Shown here: piece after piece, positions 17,615 to 23,553 of the stretch
Layout: each line of letters starts with the position of its first letter
How positions within the stretch are numbered: position 1 is the first letter of the stretch
NCBI GenBank assembly: GCA_964419225.1
Contig: CAYQPF010000044.1
Location: forward strand, 1 to 32,301
Reading direction: 5' to 3'
DNA: 32,301 nucleotides
Origin: CAYQPF01 sp964419225
GTDB taxonomy: Bacteria; Cloacimonadota; Cloacimonadia; Cloacimonadales; CAYQPF01
Program-made: the position numbers and the translations under genes
The notes under the pieces: generated by a model
Database searches by the model: none
The model's input: only the letters and a program-made list of their open reading frames with translations
Told to the model about the DNA's origin: nothing

Positions 17615-18868
17615 ATGGAAAAATTTATAATAAACGGTTCCGCCAAACTGAGCGGAAGTATAGATGTCAGCGGTGCCAAGAATGCTATCTTGCCGATAAT
17701 GGCAGCCTGTATGCTGGCCAAAGGGAAAAGTACTTTGACAAATGTTCCGGCCTTGTTTGACCTGAAAACAATGAGTCATTTACTGAGAATTATCGGAGCA
17801 AGAGTTGATCATAATGATGATGTGATGACCATCGATGCAGAGCATTGCAGTTTTTTTGAAGCTCCTTATGAACTTGTCAGCAAAATGCGAGCTTCTTTTT
17901 ATGTAATGGGGCCTTTGATTGCGAGATTTGGTCAGGCACATGTTTCATTTCCCGGTGGATGTGCAATAGGGACAAGACCAGTTGACTTGCATTTATTAGC
18001 TTTCGAGGAAATGGGTGTTGATATCTCCCTCTCCAATGGTTATGTGAATGCCAAATGCGACGAGTTGAAGGGTGCTCATATCAAGTTTCCAATCTCAAGT
18101 GTGGGGGCAACCGCCAACACAATCATGGCAGCTACTTTAGCAAAAGGAACAACTGTGATTGAAAATGCAGCGATGGAACCTGAAATTGCCAGTTTAATAA
18201 ATTTCCTTACTCTGATGGGTGCCAAGATCTCGGGTATCGATACTACAACAATTACCATAGAAGGTGTCAAAGAGCTTCATCCCGCCACCATGCCTATGAT
18301 GGCAGACAGAATTGAAGCCGGTACTTTTATGTTGGCTGCAGCTATCACTAAAAGCGTCGTTACAGTCAGAAATTGCCAGAAAGAACATTTGACCTGTTTG
18401 ATTCAAAAAATGGAAGAGGCAGGGTGTCAATTCAAATATTCTGATAATGATATTGTTGTAATTCCACCGGATGTACCTAAGTCAGTTGATATTATCACTG
18501 AACCATATCCCGGATATCCGACCGACCTGCAAGCTCAGTTTTTGGCTTATATGACTCTGGCAAGTGGAGTCAGCAGAATCGAAGATACCATTTTCCCGGA
18601 CAGATTTATGCATGTAGGTGAATTGGAAAGACTAGGTGCAAAGGTTAAGATGGAGAAAAATGTTGCCTATGTGCATGGTGTCGAATACTTAAGCGGAGCG
18701 GAAATTATGGCGACAGATCTAAGAGCCAGTGCTGCTTTGCTTCTGGCCGGCTTAGCTGCAAGAGAGACAACGACCATCTCCAGAATTTATCATATTGACA
18801 GAGGCTATGACAAGATTGAAGAAAAGTTCCGGAAGATCGGTGTAAATATCAAAAGAGCATTGGATTAG
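17615..18868 (+). CDS. murA: UDP-N-acetylglucosamine 1-carboxyvinyltransferase
   Basis: MurA catalyses the first committed step of peptidoglycan synthesis, transferring enolpyruvate to UDP-GlcNAc in the cytosol. The 417-residue length is standard. Lys22-Asn23 (SGAKNAILP) bind substrate. The catalytic cysteine is Cys116 in GGCAIGTRPVDLH, so the enzyme has the fosfomycin-sensitive cysteine and not the resistant aspartate form. PGYPTDLQAQF near residue 297 and a conserved C-terminal DLRASAALLLAGL stretch are present. It starts 4 bases after prmC. Confidence 0.97.
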   Translation: MEKFIINGSAKLSGSIDVSGAKNAILPIMAACMLAKGKSTLTNVPALFDLKTMSHLLRIIGARVDHNDDVMTIDAEHCSFFEAPYELVSKMRASFYVMGPLIARFGQAHVSFPGGCAIGTRPVDLHLLAFEEMGVDISLSNGYVNAKCDELKGAHIKFPISSVGATANTIMAATLAKGTTVIENAAMEPEIASLINFLTLMGAKISGIDTTTITIEGVKELHPATMPMMADRIEAGTFMLAAAITKSVVTVRNCQKEHLTCLIQKMEEAGCQFKYSDNDIVVIPPDVPKSVDIITEPYPGYPTDLQAQFLAYMTLASGVSRIEDTIFPDRFMHVGELERLGAKVKMEKNVAYVHGVEYLSGAEIMATDLRASAALLLAGLAARETTTISRIYHIDRGYDKIEEKFRKIGVNIKRALD

Positions 18869-18877
18869 CGGAAAAAC

Positions 18878-19831
18878 ATGAAAATAATAGTAACAGGCGG
18901 AGCCGGGTTCATTGGTTCGCACTTATGTGAAAAACTTCTTTCTTTGGGAAATGAAGTTGTTTGTATCGATAATCTATGTGATTTTTATGATCCTACGATT
19001 AAGAGAACTAACCTTAATAACAGTTTAAATAATAGTAATTATACATTTTATGAAAATGATATCCGTGACCTGGCTGTCATGGACAGAATTATTTCTACAG
19101 AGATGCCGGATATGATCGTACACCTTGCTGCGATGGCAGGAGTAAGACCTTCCATTCAAAACCCTCAGTTATATTACGACGTAAATGTACAGGGCACTCT
19201 GAATTTGCTGGAACTTTGTAAGAAATATGAGATCAGAAAATTCGTATTTGCTTCTTCTTCCTCTGTATATGGCAACAATCCGAAAACACCTTTTTCGGAA
19301 GAAGATTTCGTGGATAACCCCATATCACCTTATGCGGCGACTAAAAAGGCAGGAGAACTCCTCTGCCATACTTATTACCACTTGTATCAGATCTCTACAG
19401 CATGCCTGAGATTCTTCACGGTTTACGGACCCAGACAACGGCCTGATCTGGCAATACATAAATTCTCTGCTTTAATTTCCAGCGATTCTCCCATTGAATT
19501 TTATGGTGACGGTTCCACCCGCAGAGATTATACCTATGTTGATGACATTATTCACGGGATCTTACAGACTATGGAGTTTGTCCAAAAAGGACTGGTCTTT
19601 GAAGTCTTTAATCTGGGTGAGTCACAGACCACTACTTTGTCTGAACTCCTGGAACAATTGGAAACTCTGCTGGGCAAAAAAGCTATCCGCATCAATCTAC
19701 CTCAACAGGCTGGTGATGTTAATATTACTTACGCCGACATCTCCAAGTGTAGAAGAATGCTGAACTATCAGCCTACAACTAAGATCAGAGAGGGGCTGGG
19801 TAAGTTTGTGGAATGGTTTCAGGGAAAGTAA
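18878..19831 (+). CDS. NAD-dependent sugar-nucleotide epimerase, UDP-glucuronate 4-epimerase-like
   Basis: Extended short-chain dehydrogenase/reductase, 317 residues. The NAD-binding motif GGAGFIGSHL is at residues 7-16. The serine-rich catalytic loop SSSSVYG is at about 126-132, and the catalytic pair Tyr152 and Lys156 lies in YAATK. FYDPTIKRTNL and RFFTVYGPRQRPDLAI are typical of the UDP-glucuronate 4-epimerase branch, though UDP-glucose 4-epimerase or a related activity is possible. It would supply surface polysaccharide precursors. It is the last gene of the long + strand cluster, 9 bases after murA. Confidence 0.88.
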   Translation: MKIIVTGGAGFIGSHLCEKLLSLGNEVVCIDNLCDFYDPTIKRTNLNNSLNNSNYTFYENDIRDLAVMDRIISTEMPDMIVHLAAMAGVRPSIQNPQLYYDVNVQGTLNLLELCKKYEIRKFVFASSSSVYGNNPKTPFSEEDFVDNPISPYAATKKAGELLCHTYYHLYQISTACLRFFTVYGPRQRPDLAIHKFSALISSDSPIEFYGDGSTRRDYTYVDDIIHGILQTMEFVQKGLVFEVFNLGESQTTTLSELLEQLETLLGKKAIRINLPQQAGDVNITYADISKCRRMLNYQPTTKIREGLGKFVEWFQGK

Positions 19832-19880
19832 CTGAGTCTATAGTCCTGAGTCGTGAGTCATGAGTAGGGTGATTGAGGAT

Positions 19881-19925
19881 TCGGACAAGTCGGACAAGTC
19901 GAACAAGTCAGACTTGTCGGACGAG
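19881..19925 (+). repeat. Five degenerate 9-bp tandem units (TCGGACAAG)
   Basis: Units run TCGGACAAG, TCGGACAAG, TCGAACAAG, TCAGACTTG, TCGGACGAG. The fourth is partly inverted relative to the third, so ACAAG and CTTGT can pair locally. There are no spacers, so this is not a CRISPR array. Confidence 0.85.
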
Positions 19926-20099
19926 TCAGGGGAGAACAATTCATCCTCTGCTCCTTCCACTTTGGGATTGACCGACGCCCCGTCGGTTCAAAAGGCAGAA
20001 TGAGATGTTTACCGGAACACAGACTTACACTGACGGTCACAGACTTACAAGGACATGAAAAGAGATCTGAAGCTATAGTATGAGTGGGATTTACAAAAG

Positions 20100-20116
20100 G
20101 ATAAACCCGCAGGCAA
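20100..20116 (+). repeat. 17-bp dispersed repeat, copy 1
   Basis: GATAAACCCGCAGGCAA, identical to 20921-20937. Like the second copy it is followed within about 20 bases by GCAGT/GTCAGT microrepeats. The two copies lie in the same orientation on either side of the gene at 20277-20831. Confidence 0.9.
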
Positions 20117-20276
20117 ATAGTAAGAATAGAGTGGGCAGTATGCAGTAGGCAGGGGGCAGTGGAGAGATCGTTGTGGAGCAATCTGTGTATTCACACTTTT
20201 ATTCTTGCCACGATGGGTAGAAGTTAATTACTTGGTATAGGTTATATAAATTGAACCATGGATTGAGGGGGAACTT

Positions 20277-20831
20277 TTGAGATATTTCAGTATAGTATTA
20301 TTGGCAATTATATGTACGAGTCTTTTTTCTGTAGCAGATTCTTTAACCATAGAGAAGAAGAAGTCAGATAACTCACAGTTTGAAATTGGAGTTATGGCCG
20401 GAGTTTTTGAGGGTGTCAAGTTTGGAACAATAGAAAAGTATGTTAAAAAGAATATTCAAAAAGAAAACCATGTCGATTTTAAAATAGCTACAATTTTACC
20501 TGTTCGGGTTAAGGGTAAAGATGGTGAAATAAGTTTTGATTCTTCAAATGCAAAAGCACTGCTTTTGGGAGTCGAATACAGTAAATATACTTTCTCGGAT
20601 TATGAAGAAGAAGAGGGTGAATTCACTTACTATACCTTGGGACTTGATTGGTTTACTGGATATGGCAAACATGAACCTAGACAAGCAAAATTTGTCATTC
20701 ATAATCTGCCCTTTCCAAACATTGCCTGGGGTTGGGGAACAGAGTATAAAATTGGTAATCACAATCTTAGAGTTTCGGCTGATATCGGGATAAGACTGTA
20801 TTTAATCAATTTCAATGTATTGTACAACTAA
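20277..20831 (+). CDS. Unrecognised secreted or outer-membrane protein
   Basis: I do not recognise this 184-residue protein. It begins at TTG 20277, placed 5-7 bases after GAGGGGG. No ATG in frame upstream fits. An N-terminal signal peptide is likely (MRYFSIVLLAIICTSLFSVA, cleavage after about residue 20). The mature part alternates hydrophobic and polar residues in short stretches rich in Gly, Tyr, Phe and Trp (for example NIAWGWGTEYKIG). That pattern suggests several beta strands, perhaps a small beta-barrel. It stands alone between repeat-rich intergenic regions and is flanked by identical 17-bp direct repeats, which suggests an accessory gene. No function is proposed. Confidence 0.7.
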   Translation: MRYFSIVLLAIICTSLFSVADSLTIEKKKSDNSQFEIGVMAGVFEGVKFGTIEKYVKKNIQKENHVDFKIATILPVRVKGKDGEISFDSSNAKALLLGVEYSKYTFSDYEEEEGEFTYYTLGLDWFTGYGKHEPRQAKFVIHNLPFPNIAWGWGTEYKIGNHNLRVSADIGIRLYLINFNVLYN

Positions 20832-20920
20832 ATAAGTGCTTAATAGAACACTGGCTTACAGTGAATAATACTGACAAGTAAAGAAATCTGCAACAATAGT
20901 TTTTGGTGTTTGTTAATAGT

Positions 20921-20937
20921 GATAAACCCGCAGGCAA
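20921..20937 (+). repeat. 17-bp dispersed repeat, copy 2
   Basis: GATAAACCCGCAGGCAA, identical to 20100-20116. A GGCGTCAGTAGTCAGTGGG microrepeat follows (20945-20963). A TGGACA-type short repeat lies downstream at 20971-21005. Together these fill the roughly 210 bases between the preceding stop and the terminator. Confidence 0.9.
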
Positions 20938-21043
20938 GTACTTAGGCGTCAGTAGTCAGTGGGAGAGACAGGAAATGGACTATATGGACAAAATGGACAG
21001 TATAGACTTTTTGAGGTGTGAAGGCTTATTGAAAGTTTGATAA

Positions 21044-21076
21044 AAAAAAGAACTCCCGGGATGGGAGTTCTTTTTT
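21044..21076 (-). terminator. Intrinsic terminator of groES, probably bidirectional
   Basis: AAAAAAGAACTCCC (21044-21057) pairs with GGGAGTTCTTTTTT (21063-21076) around a 5-base loop, and both ends carry homopolymer runs. It lies 15 bases beyond the groES stop on the - strand. It could also stop + strand transcription coming from the 20277-20831 gene. Confidence 0.92.
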
Positions 21077-21091
21077 GAAAAAGGGAGCTAT

Positions 21092-21364
21092 TTACAGAGA
21101 AACAACAGCAAGAACATCAGATTTGGACATGATGAGCATTTTTTTGCCTTCCACATCGATTTCTGTTCCGCCGTACTTAGAGTAAATAACTTTATCTCCG
21201 ACTTTGATAATTTTTTGTAATTCTTCATCGGTACCGACAGCGATGACTTCACCCATTTGGGGTTTTTCTTTAGCAGTATCGGGAATGTAAATACCACCCA
21301 CGATCTTTTCTTCAAGGTCTTTGGGAGCGATTAATACACGGTCTTCCAGTGGTTGTAATTTCAT
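21092..21364 (-). CDS. groES: Co-chaperonin GroES
   Basis: GroES is the heptameric lid of the GroEL folding chamber. The 90 residues start MKLQPLEDRVLIAP. They include the mobile loop (KIVGGIYIPDTAKEKPQMGEV, about residues 19-39) with the IYIP segment that binds GroEL, and end with DVLAVVSL. The length is normal for a type I co-chaperonin. GGAGGT precedes the ATG on the - strand. No groEL is adjacent: a terminator follows directly, so the gene is monocistronic here. A CIRCE-like operator lies upstream, predicting HrcA-controlled heat-shock expression. Confidence 0.97.
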   Translation of the reverse strand: MKLQPLEDRVLIAPKDLEEKIVGGIYIPDTAKEKPQMGEVIAVGTDEELQKIIKVGDKVIYSKYGGTEIDVEGKKMLIMSKSDVLAVVSL

Positions 21365-21413
21365 TTTTTACCTCCATACTTAATTTAATAATAATATAAT
21401 TTAAAATCACAAA

Positions 21414-21440
21414 TTAGCAATGCCCTTTTTAGAGTGCCAG
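21414..21440 (-). promoter_or_regulatory. CIRCE-like HrcA operator upstream of groES
   Basis: On the + strand the half-sites are TTAGCAATG (21414-21422) and GAGTGCCAG (21432-21440), separated by exactly 9 bases. The CIRCE consensus is TTAGCACTC-N9-GAGTGCTAA. Each half matches 7 of 9 positions, with the inner TTAGCA and GAGTGC cores intact. The position about 50 bases before groES and overlapping a candidate promoter fits repression by HrcA. Confidence 0.82.
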
Positions 21441-21453
21441 TTTTTTTCGTCAA
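21426..21453 (-). promoter_or_regulatory. Candidate sigma-70 promoter of groES
   Basis: Reading on the - strand, TTGACG (21453-21448) is followed after 16 bases by TAAAAA (21431-21426). The -35 box matches 5 of 6 and the -10 box 4 of 6. The boxes interleave with the CIRCE-like operator, as expected for HrcA repression. Confidence 0.5.
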
Positions 21454-21521
21454 GGTTTTTTCGTGTATTTTTGGAATAAATATGTAAAATTGTATCTTAC
21501 AACAAGTTAAGCAGAAAGTCC

Positions 21522-21550
21522 TTGACAAAGAAAGTGATAGGGAAAATTTT
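21522..21550 (+). promoter_or_regulatory. Possible promoter of the HU gene
   Basis: A perfect -35 box TTGACA lies at 21522-21527. At 17 bases spacing the -10 position reads AATTTT, a poor match, and a TACAAT lies 5 bases too far downstream. A divergent promoter is required here because groES runs the other way, but its exact -10 is uncertain. Confidence 0.4.
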
Positions 21551-21582
21551 ACAATAGATTTTATAGAAGGAGAAGTTTAAAA

Positions 21583-21870
21583 ATGACTAAAGCAGACTTA
21601 GTGAAAATTATTTCTCAAGAGACAGGGATAATCAGAAGAGATGTTGCAACCATGTTGGATAGTTTTTTAGAGTCAGTAAAAGACAGCATGCACAAAGGTG
21701 AACATATAGAAATCAGGGGTTTCGGGACTTTTAAATTAAAGACCCGTAAGCAGAGAATGGGCAGAAATCCCAAGACTGATGAGAAAGTTCCTGTACCGGA
21801 AAGAGTAGTACCCACGTTTAAGTTTTCCCGCGAATTTAAGCTTGCAGTAGCAGCAGTGAAAGTAAAATAA
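21583..21870 (+). CDS. HU/IHF-family DNA-binding protein
   Basis: Small histone-like DNA-bending protein, 95 residues, acting as a dimer on the nucleoid. It starts MTKADLVKIISQETG. It has the conserved hinge IEIRGFGTFKLKTRKQR (about residues 47-63) and the DNA-binding arm GRNPKTDEKVPVPERVVPTFK (65-85), with the proline that inserts into DNA in the family. HU and IHF subunits cannot be separated safely from sequence alone. AGAAGGAG precedes the ATG. It is followed after 18 bases by a small ribosomal-type protein gene, so the two are likely cotranscribed. Confidence 0.95.
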   Translation: MTKADLVKIISQETGIIRRDVATMLDSFLESVKDSMHKGEHIEIRGFGTFKLKTRKQRMGRNPKTDEKVPVPERVVPTFKFSREFKLAVAAVKVK

Positions 21871-21888
21871 CAAACAATTGGAGGAAAG

Positions 21889-21984
21889 ATGCCGAGTGGA
21901 AAGAAAAGAAAAAGACATAAAATAGCCACACACAAAAGAAAGAAAAGATTACGTAAAAACAGACATAAAAAAAGGATAAGATAA
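21889..21984 (+). CDS. AURKAIP1/COX24 (mS38/bS22-like) small basic protein
   Basis: A 31-residue protein starting at ATG 21889 after TTGGAGGAAAG. It begins MPSGKKRKRHKIATHKRKKR and ends LRKNRHKKRIR. About two thirds of its residues are Lys, Arg or His. The KKRKRHKxxTHKRKKRLRKNRHKK pattern is that of the AURKAIP1/COX24 domain, represented by mitochondrial ribosomal protein mS38 and by short proteins widespread in Bacteroidota and relatives. Mycobacterial bS22 is a related small-subunit protein. It probably binds 16S rRNA near the decoding region. It shares a transcript with HU and is easily missed because of its size. Confidence 0.85.
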   Translation: MPSGKKRKRHKIATHKRKKRLRKNRHKKRIR

Positions 21985-21998
21985 GATCTTAGCGAGGG

Positions 21999-22034
21999 AT
22001 ATGTTCCGGTTACTTTCGGGTAATCGGAACATAT
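21999..22034 (+). terminator. Hairpin after the HU / small-protein operon
   Basis: ATATGTTCCGGTTAC (21999-22013) pairs with GTAATCGGAACATAT (22020-22034) across the loop TTTCGG, a 15-bp stem with one G-U pair. It lies 15 bases beyond the small-protein stop. The trailing TTATTCATT is a weak T-tract, so it is probably a terminator but may also act as a 3' stability element. Confidence 0.8.
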
Positions 22035-22338
22035 TTATTCATTAGGAGTTTGTTTTAGGATATTAATTCTGAACAATGCAGTAGATATTAGATGTCAGGC
22101 GTCAGTCGTCAGGGGTCAGGGGTGAAAGAATAGAGAAAGGGTGTTTAAATATCTTGCAAATTCGTTCAAGGTATAATTATAGATATTTTCTTTTATTTAC
22201 AAGTCTTGAATTCTAAAAATTTTCGACTCAATCGCCCAACCTCTACTAGATTATTCGGGAAAATGTTCATTCCACGATAATATTTTTATAAATCCTGTTA
22301 CATTTTTGAGTTATGGGTGTTATAACTACGGAGGATTG
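22035..22338 (+). other. Intergenic region before cinA
   Basis: About 300 bases without a gene. It contains a GTCAG-type microrepeat (22093-22124) similar to those around 20133 and 20945. The remaining stretch is AT-rich, and a cinA promoter must lie there. TATAAT occurs at about 22172, but no matching -35 box is seen at the right distance. Confidence 0.6.
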
Positions 22339-23553
22339 ATGAGAGTAGCTTTAATATGTATTGGTAATGAACTGCTTATTGGGAAGACTGTTAACACAAA
22401 TTTAGCACATATTGCGAAGCGATTGTTCTCAGAGGGCTTTATTTTAGGGGAATCGAGAGAGATTCAGGATGGAGCAGAAGAGATCAGAAGAGCGTTTACA
22501 GGGTTGCTGGAGAGTCATGAGATTGTTTTGGTAACCGGAGGTTTAGGGCCGACGTCAGACGATATAACCAAGCAGACAGTAGCTCAATATTTTAATTGTC
22601 CATTAGAATATCAGGAAGATATTTGGCTGAGTATAGTTGAGAGATTTCAAAAGAGGGGAATTACTATTCCCTTGATCAACAAGAATCAGGCATTAGTTCC
22701 CCGGGGTTTTAAAGTTTTACCTAACAGGTACGGGACAGCTCCCGGACTGTATTTTCATTACCAGGAAAAGAATATATTCTTAATGCCTGGTGTACCTATG
22801 GAGATGAAGTATTTGTTGGAAGAGCAGGTATTACCTTTGCTGAGAGAATTATATACCGTACCCAAAACAAATATAGTAACCTTAAGAACAATGGGAATAG
22901 CTGAATCTGTTTTGGCGGAGATCCTGGAAGATATAGTCATTCCCACAGGTTTAAATTTGGCCTATCTTCCGCAGACGGGAAGAGTAGATATTCGGATATA
23001 TGGTCAGAATGAAGGTGAATTTAAGATTTTAGTGGACAAAATCAGGAATCTGATTAACCCGTATATTTGGGGAGAGAAGGAAAACGACACCTTGCCGGGA
23101 GTTTTGTTAGAGGTATTGCAGTCGAGAGGTATGATGCTTTCTTTGGCTGAGTCCTGTACAGGAGGAATGGTACAGGAGTTGATTACCGGTATTCCGGGCA
23201 GTTCGCAGGCTTTCAAGGGCGGAGTTGTGGCTTATCAGAATGAGATCAAGGCTGAAGTTTTAAAAGTAAGTACAGCAGATCTTGAGAAGTTTGGAGCAGT
23301 GAGTGAGGAAGTAGTAGGGCAGATGGCCAGTGGAGTAAGAGAGTTGTTTCAGACCAGGGTATCAGGAGCGATCAGTGGAATAGCCGGACCTGGGGGTGGA
23401 ACTGCGGAGAAGAAAGTAGGGACAGTATGTTTTGGTATATGTATAGATGATGAATTTTATACAGAGACCAGGCATTTTGACGGGAGTAGGGACAGCATAC
23501 GGATAAAGTCTGCTGAGTATTTATTATATATGATTTTGAAGAGGCTTGCATGA
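22339..23553 (+). CDS. cinA: CinA-family protein: molybdopterin-binding-like domain plus nicotinamide-nucleotide amidase domain
   Basis: 404 residues. The N-terminal MoCF/COG1058 domain (about 1-170) shows GNELLIGKTVNTN and GGLGPTSDDITK. In characterised CinA proteins it hydrolyses ADP-ribose. The C-terminal domain (about 250-404) is PncC-like. It has LAESCTGGMVQELITGIPGS and SGIAGPGGGTAEKKVG, which in the family deamidate nicotinamide mononucleotide for NAD salvage. I chose ATG 22339 because GGAGGA lies 4 bases upstream. A TTG at 22306 would add 11 poorly conserved residues and contain that site. The stop overlaps purD by 4 bases (ATGA). Confidence 0.94.
   Translation: MRVALICIGNELLIGKTVNTNLAHIAKRLFSEGFILGESREIQDGAEEIRRAFTGLLESHEIVLVTGGLGPTSDDITKQTVAQYFNCPLEYQEDIWLSIVERFQKRGITIPLINKNQALVPRGFKVLPNRYGTAPGLYFHYQEKNIFLMPGVPMEMKYLLEEQVLPLLRELYTVPKTNIVTLRTMGIAESVLAEILEDIVIPTGLNLAYLPQTGRVDIRIYGQNEGEFKILVDKIRNLINPYIWGEKENDTLPGVLLEVLQSRGMMLSLAESCTGGMVQELITGIPGSSQAFKGGVVAYQNEIKAEVLKVSTADLEKFGAVSEEVVGQMASGVRELFQTRVSGAISGIAGPGGGTAEKKVGTVCFGICIDDEFYTETRHFDGSRDSIRIKSAEYLLYMILKRLA

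Larger units (their letters stand above)
19832..20276 (+). repeat. Repeat-rich intergenic region
   Basis: 445 bases without a convincing gene. It holds several TGAGTC units (19833-19862), five 9-bp tandem units of TCGGACAAG type (19881-19925) and a short hairpin, ACCGAC and GTCGGT around GCCCC (19971-19987). CACAGACTTACA occurs twice 20 bases apart (20018 and 20038). Also present are the first copy of a 17-bp dispersed repeat (20100-20116) and a GGCAGT-type microrepeat (20133-20162). An open frame on the opposite strand here is built from the repeats and looks spurious. Confidence 0.75.

Noticed and set aside
19881..19925. Possible CRISPR array
   Set aside because: The repeats are 9 bases and contiguous, with no spacers and no cas genes in the window.
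19971..19987. Short hairpin ACCGAC-GCCCC-GTCGGT as terminator of the long + strand operon
   Set aside because: A 6-bp stem without a following T-run, 140 bases beyond the epimerase stop, is not a convincing terminator.
19858..20181. 107-residue open frame on the - strand
   Set aside because: It is built from the TGAGTC, TCGGACAAG and GCAGT repeats, has a Cys/Pro/Thr-rich composition, lacks a ribosome binding site and resembles no family.
20100..20937. Insertion sequence or integrated element bounded by the 17-bp repeats
   Set aside because: There is no transposase, integrase or terminal inverted repeat. The bracketed gene is a single secreted-type protein, so only an accessory cassette can be suggested.
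21615..21935. 106-residue open frame antisense to HU
   Set aside because: It lies fully opposite HU and the small ribosomal protein, both of which have clear family signatures and ribosome binding sites.
22172..22177. TATAAT as the cinA promoter -10 box
   Set aside because: No recognisable -35 box lies 16-18 bases upstream (TTGCAA is only 12 bases away), and the distance to the gene is long.
22306..22338. Upstream TTG 22306 as the cinA start
   Set aside because: The added residues look unrelated to CinA and the GGAGGA site would lie inside them. ATG 22339 is correctly spaced to it.
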